A stretch of DNA of 64,000 nucleotides, taken from the NCBI RefSeq assembly GCF_028623165.1, contig NZ_CP117768.1, forward strand, positions 1,736,001 through 1,800,000. The letters are read 5' to 3'. This DNA is from Nostoc sp. UHCC 0926. GTDB lineage: Bacteria; Cyanobacteriota; Cyanobacteriia; Cyanobacteriales; Nostocaceae. The position numbers and the translations under genes are program-made. Of this stretch, positions 54,140-62,637 are shown one piece after another (the first letter of the stretch is position 1; the number at the start of each line of letters is the position of its first letter). The notes beneath the pieces are model-generated. The model saw nothing but the letters and a program-made list of their open reading frames with translations, had not been told where the DNA came from and searched no databases.

Positions 54140-56107
54140 CTAAACACATTTGACTAAATTGGAAATCGCCATGAGCAATTCCTCTGGTGCGACAGGTTTA
54201 ACGATGTGCTGTTGAAACCCCGCTCTTAGGGCTTGCTGCTGATTGATTTCGCCTGCATAAGCAGTTAGAGCGATCGCTGGAATCTGTTTTCCCCCGACTT
54301 CTGCTTCCAGATCCCGCACCTGTTGCATCAGCATATAGCCGTTCATCTCTGGCATCCCAATATCGCTGAGTAAGATATCTGGCTTTGACTGGATTAGCGC
54401 TTGTAATGCTTGATCTGCCGATCCGACTGCGGTGACGATCGCGCCAAACTGTTCCAGCACAAAGCGGAAAAATTCGCGGCTATCAGTATTGTCATCCACA
54501 ACTAGGATTTGTACACCCATCAGGGGAGAGGAGGCAAAAATGGCAGTTGAGGAATCAGCATTCGGGTCATCCTCGATTTTTACACTGTCCTTGAGCAACG
54601 GTAAGCTAATTGTGAAGATGGCTCCCTGCTCCTCCCCAAGACTTTCGGCCAAAATCGTTCCACCGTGCATCTCAACCAAGTGACGAGCGATCGCTAAACC
54701 TAACCCTAGCCCACCAAAGTTTCTAGTTGTTGTACTGTCACCTTGACGGAAATAGTCAAATACATGAAGTAAAAAGTCAGAGTGAATGCCTTTACCTGTA
54801 TCACTGACAGTAATTTGCGCTTGAGCGTCGATGCACTCCAATTGCACATTTACTTTTCCCCCAATCGGTGTAAATTTGACGGCATTCGATAAAAGGTTCC
54901 AGAAAACTTGCTGTAAGCGGGCTGAATCACCCAAAACTTTCCCCTTCGGATCAAGCATCGTCTCAATCTGAATAGTTTTAGCTTCTGCTGCTAAACGCAC
55001 TGTCTCCATTGCTGCTTGAATGGTGGATGCCAGATTGACTGGTATCATCTTGAGATTGAGTTTACCTTGAAGAATACGAGAAACATCCAACAAGTCTTCA
55101 ATTAGTTGAGCTTGTAATTTAGCATTGCGTTCAATGGTTTCAAGAGCTTTTTGGAGTTCTGTCTGCTCAAATTTACGCATCTGTAACAGTTTTGACCAAC
55201 CGAGAATTGGATTCAGTGGCGATCGCAATTCATGGGAAAGTACCGCCAAAAACTCATCTTTGATCCGGTTAGCAGCCTCTGCTTCTGCCCTGGCTCTTTG
55301 CTCAAGTTGGAAAAGGCGATCGCGTTCTGATTCAGTGCGTTTGCGATCGCTAATATCAGTTAGCATGGCGATCGCGCCTAAGAACTCATTTTCTTCACTA
55401 AAAATAGCTCTAGTAGAAATCAGCGCCCAGATATACGAACCATCCTTGCAGCGCAATTGACCTTCTTTTAAATCACTCCCTTCTCCCTTTAGCCACTTTA
55501 GGATCTCTTCGACTACTATCCCATCAGCCTGAGCCATAAAATCAAACATGGAACGACCGAGCATCTCTTCAGCCGGATAACCTAACATCTCGGAGAACCG
55601 TTGATTTACAAACTCTGTTCGTGATTGAGAGTCAATCATCCAGATTCCCTCATAAGAGGTATCAACAATTCTGCGATACCTGGCTTCACTCTTCTGTAGC
55701 GATTCCTCTGCTTGCTGGCGCTCCCGCCGCTCCTTGGCTTCTCGCAATGCCCGTTGCACCGAGGGAACTAACCGCCCTAGTCGTTGCTTTAATACATAAT
55801 CAGTTGCACCGTTCTTTAAGGCTTCGATCGCTAATTCTTCGCCCAACGCAGCAGAGACAAAGATAAAAGGAACCTCAGGACAACGATTTCGGGCAATTTC
55901 CAGAGCAGAAATTCCATCAAAAGAAGGCAAGGCATAATCAGCAAGAATTAAATCGAAAGTCTCTGTTTCCAGAGCCGCCAGGAAATCAGCACCGGTTTCG
56001 ACTCTGATCAGTTCGCAATTAATTTCCCCTTCGGTTAATATCGCTTGGGCAAGCTCTGTATCTAAGGGACTGTCTTCCAAAAGCAGAAAACGCAGGACAT
56101 TCATCAT
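54140..56107 (-). CDS. Hybrid histidine kinase REC-PAS-HisKA-HATPase-REC
   Basis: The 655-residue soluble kinase has an N-terminal receiver (about 5-122, acceptor Asp57 in LILADYALPSFDG), a PAS domain (about 139-258), a HisKA/HATPase core (phospho-His292 in LSHELRSPLNPIL, N-box LLSNAVKFT, G-boxes SDTGKGI and GGLGLGLAI), and a C-terminal receiver (about 533-650, acceptor Asp in LLSDIGMPEMNGY). It is last in a four-gene operon. Its ATG overlaps the stop of the CheY-like gene by four bases (ATGA). The layout suggests a phosphorelay in which the upstream regulator or kinase feeds its first receiver. Confidence 0.95.
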   Translation of the reverse strand: MMNVLRFLLLEDSPLDTELAQAILTEGEINCELIRVETGADFLAALETETFDLILADYALPSFDGISALEIARNRCPEVPFIFVSAALGEELAIEALKNGATDYVLKQRLGRLVPSVQRALREAKERRERQQAEESLQKSEARYRRIVDTSYEGIWMIDSQSRTEFVNQRFSEMLGYPAEEMLGRSMFDFMAQADGIVVEEILKWLKGEGSDLKEGQLRCKDGSYIWALISTRAIFSEENEFLGAIAMLTDISDRKRTESERDRLFQLEQRARAEAEAANRIKDEFLAVLSHELRSPLNPILGWSKLLQMRKFEQTELQKALETIERNAKLQAQLIEDLLDVSRILQGKLNLKMIPVNLASTIQAAMETVRLAAEAKTIQIETMLDPKGKVLGDSARLQQVFWNLLSNAVKFTPIGGKVNVQLECIDAQAQITVSDTGKGIHSDFLLHVFDYFRQGDSTTTRNFGGLGLGLAIARHLVEMHGGTILAESLGEEQGAIFTISLPLLKDSVKIEDDPNADSSTAIFASSPLMGVQILVVDDNTDSREFFRFVLEQFGAIVTAVGSADQALQALIQSKPDILLSDIGMPEMNGYMLMQQVRDLEAEVGGKQIPAIALTAYAGEINQQQALRAGFQQHIVKPVAPEELLMAISNLVKCV

Positions 56108-56580
56108 TTAATCTCCTGTTGACGATGAGGTGCAGAGGGTAGAGCACCAACGGGTGGCTGATTAATCACTGCCCAAAACAGTCCCAGACCCTTGATAGCA
56201 TTGGCAAACTCGTGGTAATCTACAGGTTTGACGACATACGCATTTACACCTAACTCGTAGCATCGAACTAAGTCTGGCTCCTCACGGGAAGAAGTTAGTA
56301 CTACGATCGGAATCACTCGCATTGCTGGGTCAGATTTTAGTTCTGCCAGTACTTCTAGTCCATCGATTTTAGGCAGTTTTAAATCGAGCAGCACGACAAT
56401 AGGATGCCCCTGCATTCGTAACCGGAACAGCCCCCGGCGATAGAGATAATCTAGTGCTTCCTCTCCATCACGCACTACCACTACTTCGTTAGCGAGATGA
56501 TTTTCTGACAAGGCGGCCAATATTAACTCTGCATCGTTAGCACTGTCTTCAATCAGTAGAATTCGCTTGAGTTCTTTCAT
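56104..56580 (-). CDS. Rcp1-like single-domain response regulator
   Basis: The 158-residue protein is a stand-alone receiver: RILLIEDSANDAELILAAL, acceptor Asp66 in VVLLDLKLPKIDGLEVL, VVLTSSREEPDL and VVKPVDYHEF, with a 20-residue tail. The spacing is that of the Rcp1 group, which often pairs with phytochrome-type kinases. It is coupled by four-base ATGA overlaps to the kinase before it and the hybrid kinase after it, so the three are translated together. It has no output domain and probably shuttles phosphate between the two kinases. Confidence 0.94.
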   Translation of the reverse strand: MKELKRILLIEDSANDAELILAALSENHLANEVVVVRDGEEALDYLYRRGLFRLRMQGHPIVVLLDLKLPKIDGLEVLAELKSDPAMRVIPIVVLTSSREEPDLVRCYELGVNAYVVKPVDYHEFANAIKGLGLFWAVINQPPVGALPSAPHRQQEIK

Positions 56581-58520
56581 TCGCCCTCCAACTTCTGCAG
56601 TTTAGGTAGTGAGAAATAGAAGGTGGCTCCACTGTCAATTACAGCCTCTGCCCAGACTTGGCCATTATGTCGATGAATAATGCGTTGCACGTTTGCCAAT
56701 CCAACACCTGTACCTTCAAATTGTTGATCGCTATGCAGGCGTTGAAATACTCCAAATAGCTTATGGACATATTGCATATTAAAACCTACGCCGTTATCTT
56801 GTATAAAAAAGACAACTTCGTTTTCATTGACAGTACTTCCAATAGTAATTTCTGCTGGATTTCGAGTCTGAGTATATTTTACGGCATTGCCTATGAGGTT
56901 GCGAAGGACGAGCCGCAGCATGGAAGGGTCGCCTTGTACTTCTGGCACTGAGTCTATGTGCCAATTGATTGTGCGTCCAGGGGTTTGGCTGACCAAATCG
57001 CGCTTTATCTCTTGCACCAGGTGCTCCATATTGAGATTGATGTAGCGCATCTCGGTGCGCCCCATGCGGGAAAATGTGAGCAACTCATCGATTAGTATTC
57101 CTGCCTGTTTGGCAGTTTCGGCAATTATTCTTAAATAGCGCTGACTCGTTTCATCTAACGTGCTTGTTGAGTTATGCCGCTTTTGAAGCAATTCTATAAA
57201 TCCGGCGATGTGGCGAAGCGGTGCTCGCAAGTCGTGAGAGACTGAATAAGAGAAAGATTCTAGTTCCTTGTTGGCAACTTCGAGTTGGAGGGTGCGCTCT
57301 TGAATCCGTTGTTCCAGCATTTCGTTCAGTTGTTGCAGAGCGGCTTCGGCAACTTTGCGATCGTGGATATCAACACAGGAGCCAATATAACCGAGAAATT
57401 CCCCAGTTGCTGCAAACCGAGGCACACCAGTATCCAAAATCCAACGGTATTCGCCATCAAAGCGTCTGAAGCGATATTCCATTTTAAAATCTTGTCGGGC
57501 ATCAAAGGCATTGATGTATCTGTCTAAGGAATCGTGAAAATCATCCTCATGAACACTTTCAGCCCACCCGTTGCTCATCTCTTGCTCTAGAGTCCGCCCG
57601 GTAAACTCTAGCCAGGGTTTATTGAAGTAATAACAGAGTTTGTCTGTGCCAGACATCCACACCAGTACCGGAGCGGTGTCTGTCAGCTGACGAAAACGGG
57701 CTTCACTTTCACGCAACGCTGCTTCTGCCTGATTGCGATCGCGTAGCGCAGCTTGTCGTTCGCTTAAGTCAAGAACAAAACCAATGATAGTCTCTTCCTG
57801 CTTAACAAAGCCAAGTAAGGTAGGAATTAGAGAGCCGTCTTTACGGGTGTATTCTTGCTCAAAGGGCTTACAACTCCCGGCAATTCTTAGTTCTTGAATT
57901 GATCGCTCACTCACCTCAAGGTATTGGGGCGGGGTGATCTCGCCCAAGCGGATTCGACCAGAGCGCAGATCCTCGCGTGTATAATTGAGCATTTGCAGAA
58001 AGGCATCATTAGCTTCAATGATCGAGCCGTTCACATCAGCCATAATGATTCCAATAATATTGGACTCTACTAAGCGACCAAACCTTGCCTCACTTTGGCG
58101 TAGGGACTTGAGGTTCGCTTCAGCTTTTTTTTGGGCTGTGCGGCGTGATTCGTTGAGCCAGATGATTAACCCTGCTGTGATCATGAACACGGCCAGCCGC
58201 ACTAAAATGTCCCGATGTGTAATGTGCTGTGGGTAGAGCGGCTGAAGAAACAAGTAGTTGACTACCAAAGTAGACAAAACAGTTGCCAATAGTCCTGGTG
58301 CGAAACCCCCGTACCAGGCGCTCACCATCACCGCTGCAAAAAATAGTGCAGAAGGCGTTGCGCTCAGATATGGACGGAGCAGCATTGTTACTCCCAGTGC
58401 TAAGGCAACGGATAGCGAAGCAATAGTATAGTGCAGTAGTTGCTCCCGAATAATTGCGCCCTTGTTTCTACCGCCAGCAAAGATGTCTTTTGGTTTAGAT
58501 GTCCTCACTTTATGAGTCAT
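56577..58520 (-). CDS. Membrane histidine kinase DUF4118-PAS-PAS-HisKA-HATPase
   Basis: The 647-residue kinase has an N-terminal membrane block of about four helices (28-123, KdpD-like DUF4118: HYTIASLSVALALGVTMLLR, ALFFAAVMVSAWYGGFAPGL, YPQHITHRDILVRLAV). Two PAS domains follow at about 142-255 and 272-388, then a coiled linker. The HisKA domain has His429 in SYSVSHDLRAPLRH, and the HATPase domain follows (LRNLIGNAVKYT, DNGVGFNM, GTGVGLANV). The style of HisKA/HATPase is that of phytochrome-like bacterial kinases. It starts four bases after the XRE gene and overlaps the regulator gene by four. Confidence 0.95.
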   Translation of the reverse strand: MTHKVRTSKPKDIFAGGRNKGAIIREQLLHYTIASLSVALALGVTMLLRPYLSATPSALFFAAVMVSAWYGGFAPGLLATVLSTLVVNYLFLQPLYPQHITHRDILVRLAVFMITAGLIIWLNESRRTAQKKAEANLKSLRQSEARFGRLVESNIIGIIMADVNGSIIEANDAFLQMLNYTREDLRSGRIRLGEITPPQYLEVSERSIQELRIAGSCKPFEQEYTRKDGSLIPTLLGFVKQEETIIGFVLDLSERQAALRDRNQAEAALRESEARFRQLTDTAPVLVWMSGTDKLCYYFNKPWLEFTGRTLEQEMSNGWAESVHEDDFHDSLDRYINAFDARQDFKMEYRFRRFDGEYRWILDTGVPRFAATGEFLGYIGSCVDIHDRKVAEAALQQLNEMLEQRIQERTLQLEVANKELESFSYSVSHDLRAPLRHIAGFIELLQKRHNSTSTLDETSQRYLRIIAETAKQAGILIDELLTFSRMGRTEMRYINLNMEHLVQEIKRDLVSQTPGRTINWHIDSVPEVQGDPSMLRLVLRNLIGNAVKYTQTRNPAEITIGSTVNENEVVFFIQDNGVGFNMQYVHKLFGVFQRLHSDQQFEGTGVGLANVQRIIHRHNGQVWAEAVIDSGATFYFSLPKLQKLEGE

Positions 58521-58524
58521 AACC

Positions 58525-58764
58525 CTACTTTGCTTCTGGAAAATACTGGTTCAGCAAACTTTTACCAGGTTCACCCATCTTCCGTAACATTTCTTCTATT
58601 AGTTTTAATGCTATCTGTGAAGGCACTGTATGCCCATTCTGCCAGCGATTGACTGTTTTGAATGAAACTCCTAATCTAGCAGCAAACTGTTTCTGAGAAA
58701 GATTGAGTTGCTGCCGAAGTTCCCGAATTAAATCTAAACTTCTTAGTCCTTTTGTTACAGACAT
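58525..58764 (-). CDS. XRE-family HTH regulator
   Basis: The 79-residue protein is one helix-turn-helix domain: IRELRQQLNLSQKQFAARLG, VSFKTVNRWQNGHTVPSQIA, then a helical tail with MLRKMGEPGKSLLNQYF. It is first in the operon with the membrane kinase, CheY-like regulator and hybrid kinase. The pattern, with an HTH that recognises DNA next to a kinase lacking an output protein, suggests it either autoregulates the operon or acts as output. GAGATG near the start gives a ribosome site (GGAGATGTCTG). Confidence 0.9.
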   Translation of the reverse strand: MSVTKGLRSLDLIRELRQQLNLSQKQFAARLGVSFKTVNRWQNGHTVPSQIALKLIEEMLRKMGEPGKSLLNQYFPEAK

Positions 58765-58898
58765 CTCCTTTTCCTATTCCCATAGAAATACTAAGATAAG
58801 ACAGGTGTCCTATTGTTTATCTCTTGCTTAGGGAATATTTATCAGGTTATACCAGTAAGTTAGGTTTTGCAGTCACTCTAGCCAATTTTGTATCTTAA
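58765..58898. promoter_or_regulatory. Probable promoter region of the XRE-kinase operon
   Basis: The only spacer before the four-gene operon. It contains ATACTAAGATAAGACAGGTGTCCTATTG around 58788-58815, with imperfect dyad character (AGATAAGACA...TGTCCTAT), which could be a site for the XRE protein. Inference only. Confidence 0.3.
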
Positions 58899-59108
58899 AA
58901 AGGCTCGACGTTCAGGTTAAAAGGCTCGACGTTCAGGTTAAAAGGCTCGACGTTGAGGTTAAAAGGCTCGGCGTTCAGGTTAAAAGGCTCGACGTTGAGG
59001 TTAAAAGGCTCAACGTTCAGCTTAAAAGGCTCAACGTTCAGGTTAAAAGGCTCAACGTTCAGGTTAAAAGGCTCGACGTTCAGGTTAAAAGGCTCAAGTT
59101 TCAGCATA
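58899..59108. repeat. 21-bp minisatellite, 10 units
   Basis: Ten units of AAAGGCTCGACGTTCAGGTTA, with G/A at the ninth position and C/G variation near TTCAGG/TTGAGG. The last unit is degenerate. It lies upstream of the XRE operon, between it and a pentapeptide-repeat gene. It is followed by AACCTCGTTTCCAGCCTCTGGCTGGAAA, a dispersed cyanobacterial dyad. Confidence 0.95.
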
Positions 59109-59451
59109 TATAGCAGTTTTAAAACCTCGTTTCCAGCCTCTGGCTGGAAATGCTCTTCGATTGCGGCTCTGCCGCTAGTCTTGAGGCAGAGCCTCACATT
59201 AGGCATTCCCAGTCAGAGACTGGGAACGAGACAACGAGACACACGAGACACGAGACAAAATAAGGGACCATAACAGATGAAATAATGAAATTAGAAATAT
59301 AAACGAATTTCTGGGTATGTCTGTCTTGTTATCAGATATAAATTATGTTTCTTCCTCATCTCCAGAATTGTTACGGAGACTTTTGGGAAAAACTATAGCA
59401 TTAAGTGAAAACGGTAGAATGCGCCCAAATAACTAATGATGCTGCGATAAC
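59109..59451. other. Spacer with dyads
   Basis: No gene seen. Carries the TTTCCAGCC/GGCTGGAAA dyad at about 59129, the GCAGAGCC segment and a TTCCCAGTCAGAGACTGGGAA dyad near 59205, a form also at about 36006. Short CGAGACA tandem repeats follow. Confidence 0.5.
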
Positions 59452-60927
59452 TTAACCAGACTGCCGCCAATCTGTCGGTACTTCTATATAATCAGGTAGG
59501 CGAGTAGTGCGATCGCCAAGTGCCTTTCTAATCTGCTGCAACTCTAAGTTTTTAGCCCCTGTTAAAATTGTCCCTTCCAGTTTGACATCACTGAGGTTAG
59601 CTTCTGAGAAGTTAGCTCCCATCAGGTTTGCCTGAGTCAAGTTAGCTTGATAAAAGGTTGCCCTATACAGGTTTGCTCCGATTAGGTTTGCTTGATACAG
59701 GTCAGCTTCCGTTAAGCTGGCTTCTGAGAGATTGGCAAAATAGACTTCTGTTTGGTGAAGTTTGGCTGCATTCAAGTTAGCGCCAGAAAGGTTGGCCCCA
59801 TTTAAGTTAGCCCCTGAAAGGTTAGCACCAATTAAACCCGTCATCTGCAAATTGGCTTTACCCAGTTTTGCTCCTTGCAAGTTAGCGAGAAATAGCTTTG
59901 CTCCAGAGAGATTGGCCATTTTTAAGGTTGCTTGTTGCAAGTTAGCTTTATAGAGGTTTGCTCCTTGCAGATTAGCTATACGCAGACTTGCGCCAGAGAG
60001 GTTGGCTGAACGCATGTTTGCCCCATAGAGATTAGCGCGGTTGAGATTAGCCCAACAAAGGTTTGCTCCACATAGGCTAGCTTTTTGTAATTTAGTTTCA
60101 TAGAGAATAGACCTAACGAGTTTAGCGCCATTCAGGTCAGCCTCACTCAAGTCGGCTCCCCGCAGGTCAGCCCCACTCAGGTCAGAACCACGTAAGTCTG
60201 CTTGTTGGAGATTAACTCCTAGCAGGTCTGCTCGTCTGATGTCGATATTGCGTAAATCAAGTTTCTGATCTTTTGGGTCTTCGAGTAAATTACGCCTGCC
60301 GATGACAGTTAGGGCTGCTTGAATATCAGTGCGGATGTTTGGCAATTCTTCATGCAGGTTTTGCTCCAACTGCTGAGTCGGACGCGACCCACCTCTACGC
60401 CTACCTGAGTAATCTGCTGGTGAATATTCTGGCTTTTGTTGCTCTACCCTCACCTGCTGGATAGGTACATTCTCTCGCACAAAGGCAGTGAGGATTTCCA
60501 TGATTGTCCAGTGTTCTGTAGGAAAATCCTGAGCAACTCTTTCTAATGCATAAATTGCACCTGTTCGGGTTTCAATCTTATCATGACCAAGCTGGGCAAT
60601 TGCCCCCATAAAGCGTTCTGAAATCAATCTGTCTTGATTGATTTTGGCATTCTGAATGCCAATTTCCAGGTTTTTCTCAGCTGCGATCGCATTTTTCTGC
60701 ATCGCTTGGGCACGCTTTGATGCATAATAAGTATTAAATATTGCTGCCGATGCTAGAAAAACTATTGCGGTAGTTGTTAATGCTTGGTTTCTATACTGGA
60801 TTTTTTCCTGAATTGACAATTCCTTAATACTGGACAACGCGAATAAAATTACAGTCAATGAGAAACCAAATATAACTGTTATAGTTATCAACCAATTCAA
60901 CGGAGCGTCTGTCTTTTTAGAAGACAT
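59452..60927 (-). CDS. Membrane-anchored pentapeptide-repeat protein (paralogue A)
   Basis: The 491-residue protein has two N-terminal membrane helices (about 13-31, LITITVIFGFSLTVILFAL, and 48-67, TTTAIVFLASAAIFNTYYAS), a middle region (about 85-220) with AIYALERVAQDFPTEHWTIM and TDIQAALTVIGRRN, and about 45 pentapeptide repeats of A(D/N)LXX type from about 225 to 470. The repeats fold as a right-handed quadrilateral beta-helix. The middle region is shared with the second pentapeptide protein at 61726, which points to a conserved N-terminal module of unknown function. Role unknown. Confidence 0.9.
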   Translation of the reverse strand: MSSKKTDAPLNWLITITVIFGFSLTVILFALSSIKELSIQEKIQYRNQALTTTAIVFLASAAIFNTYYASKRAQAMQKNAIAAEKNLEIGIQNAKINQDRLISERFMGAIAQLGHDKIETRTGAIYALERVAQDFPTEHWTIMEILTAFVRENVPIQQVRVEQQKPEYSPADYSGRRRGGSRPTQQLEQNLHEELPNIRTDIQAALTVIGRRNLLEDPKDQKLDLRNIDIRRADLLGVNLQQADLRGSDLSGADLRGADLSEADLNGAKLVRSILYETKLQKASLCGANLCWANLNRANLYGANMRSANLSGASLRIANLQGANLYKANLQQATLKMANLSGAKLFLANLQGAKLGKANLQMTGLIGANLSGANLNGANLSGANLNAAKLHQTEVYFANLSEASLTEADLYQANLIGANLYRATFYQANLTQANLMGANFSEANLSDVKLEGTILTGAKNLELQQIRKALGDRTTRLPDYIEVPTDWRQSG

Positions 60928-61198
60928 GGTAAAGATTTTCCTTACAACCTAGAATTATTACTTAGATATTTGGGAAAAATAGTATAGCATTTAGCAAAAA
61001 ATTATAATAGGTGTCAAGGCACTCATTGAACTAAGGAATGACATCGAATATACTTATACGTTCCGACAGAAATAAACCACTGATTCCAAAACAATGAAAC
61101 GCTTGTGGTACAAGAATTACGAATTCCGCCTTATCTACCAAACCAGAGGCGAACGCGTAGCGTATCGTAGATCAACCGTACTATAGCAATCTTATTTG
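60928..61198. other. Spacer between pentapeptide genes, left part
   Basis: No gene seen. AT-rich for 200 bp, then CCAGAGGCGAACGCGTAGCG repeat sequence next to the MITE. Confidence 0.4.
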
Positions 61199-61420
61199 AT
61201 ATGATGTCCGGGCAATTACAGCAGAATTCAAGTATTTGAACCACATCTGTCGTAGGGGCGCAAGGCCTTGCGCCCCTACCGCGTGGTCTATTTACCTGAA
61301 AATAGCTGTAAGCATCATAAGAGAACCCCACCCCGCCCAAGCTGCGCTTGAGCTAACCTAAGAGCCTGCTCTTAGGGGTTGGGGGTAGGGTTCTTTTATG
61401 GGTAATTTGGCGGAATATGA
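61199..61420 (+). mobile_element. MITE copy 3
   Basis: The left end ATATGATGTCCGGGCAATTA (61199-61218) is identical to that at 53600. The core 61216-61314 matches 40378-40476 almost base for base and includes the 28-bp palindrome. The right end is degenerate (TAATTTGGCGGAATATGA), and about 85 bp of extra sequence (ACCCCACCCCGCC...GGGGTTGGGGGTAGGGTTC) with its own dyad lies between core and end. Confidence 0.7.
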
Positions 61421-61468
61421 GTTGTAAAAATTATCGAACCGCCATCTCTGCCAGAGGCTTCCGCCAAC

Positions 61469-61519
61469 GCGCAGCGTCTCCAAGAGTTGCCGCCTTTCCA
61501 ACTCTTGGAGACGCTGCGC
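61469..61519. repeat. Perfect 21-bp inverted repeat hairpin
   Basis: The arms (61469-61489 and 61499-61519; left arm begins GCGCAGCGTCTCCAAGAGTT) are exact inverses around a 9-base loop. The same arm recurs in weaker form at 63651-63738 and near 11820. This is a common fold-back unit of the repeat mosaics in this window. Confidence 0.85.
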
Positions 61520-61725
61520 CAACGGAACGCTACGTGAACGCGCAGCGTCTCGCAGAGAAGAGCGCCAAAAGAAGAAGGAAAGAAGTTTACGAATCATTTA
61601 GGACTGCTATAGTAAACTGTGGCGGAAGTTTGACTACTTTTAACAAGGAGATTTTGCCCGTTGTTAAGCCCCAAGTCTTGTTAATTGAAATGGTAGCTGG
61701 ATTTACACCTTGCGGTACTAGTATT

Positions 61726-62619
61726 TTACTTAGAAAATTTGGCTTCCCTAAGATTTGCCCCATCAAGTATGGCATCATCGAGAATTGCCCCGTCCAACCT
61801 AGCTAGATATAAGCTTGCACAATGCAGGTTAGCTCCAGAGAGGTTAGCTCCTTTTAGGTTAGCTGCACTGAGAATTGCCCCTTCTAGGTTGGCTAGATAT
61901 AAGTTAGCTCCTTCTAGGTTAGCTGCACTGAGGATTGCCCCAGCAAGATTAGCTTCTCTGAGATTAGCCCCAGCAAGATTAGCTTGATAGAGATTTGTCT
62001 GTTCTAGGTTCGCCCTATTCAGGTTTGCTCCTCTCATGTCGGCGTGACTTAAATCAAGTTGCTCATTTTCTGGGTCTTTATTTAAGTAGCTCGACATAAA
62101 TAATTCCCGGTTTTTAGTCAGGGCTTTTGCCCTAATATCAGGGCTAAAGCCCCTACTAAAAGCCAATCTCAATGTTTTGATATTACTTAACATAGTTTGA
62201 TTTATTCCCGCCGATTTACTTACATCTCTTCTAGCGATAACGGTAAGGGCTGCTTGAATATCTGCACGAATTTTTGCCCCGATATTGCTTGTTACTTCCT
62301 TTTGGGGCGTGTAATGAGCATTTTCTCGGACAAAAGTAGTAAGAATCTCCATGATTATCCAGTGGTACTGTGGATAATTTTGGGCAATTTGCTCTAAATC
62401 ATTAATTACAGCGAGACTGGTTTCTATTGTCTTATTCCCTAGTTGTTCAATTGCTATTTTTAAACGTTGTTTTTGTAAATTATACTGAGTTTGGTTAACT
62501 TTTTGCTGAAAAGCATGTATCCCCAGACATATTTTTGATAATTGACTGTTATTTGTTGATGAAAGATTTTTTGAAATATTTTTTACAGTATGAAAATAAT
62601 TAATGATTACTGTCAACAT
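61726..62619 (-). CDS. Pentapeptide-repeat protein (paralogue B)
   Basis: The 297-residue protein has a helical first half with LAVINDLEQIAQNYPQYHWI, MEILTTFVREN and IRADIQAALTVIARRD. These segments align with the 85-220 region of the protein at 59452. From about 190 to the end come about 20 pentapeptide repeats (DMRGANLNRANLEQTNLYQA). It lacks the two N-terminal membrane helices of the paralogue. Some repeats are near identical at base level, a sign of recent repeat expansion (AGAILSAANLEGANLYLANL). The start is less sure; the sequence before it is repeat-free. Confidence 0.87.
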   Translation of the reverse strand: MLTVIINYFHTVKNISKNLSSTNNSQLSKICLGIHAFQQKVNQTQYNLQKQRLKIAIEQLGNKTIETSLAVINDLEQIAQNYPQYHWIIMEILTTFVRENAHYTPQKEVTSNIGAKIRADIQAALTVIARRDVSKSAGINQTMLSNIKTLRLAFSRGFSPDIRAKALTKNRELFMSSYLNKDPENEQLDLSHADMRGANLNRANLEQTNLYQANLAGANLREANLAGAILSAANLEGANLYLANLEGAILSAANLKGANLSGANLHCASLYLARLDGAILDDAILDGANLREAKFSK

Positions 62620-62637
62620 ACGATAGTTAAAGACTTA

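Noticed and set aside
58899..59108. CRISPR array
   Set aside because: The 21-bp units are directly adjacent with no spacers; it is a minisatellite. No cas genes in the window.
61739..61987. Plus-strand frame rich in LAPSRLA-type repeats
   Set aside because: It is the antisense of the pentapeptide repeats of the minus-strand gene.
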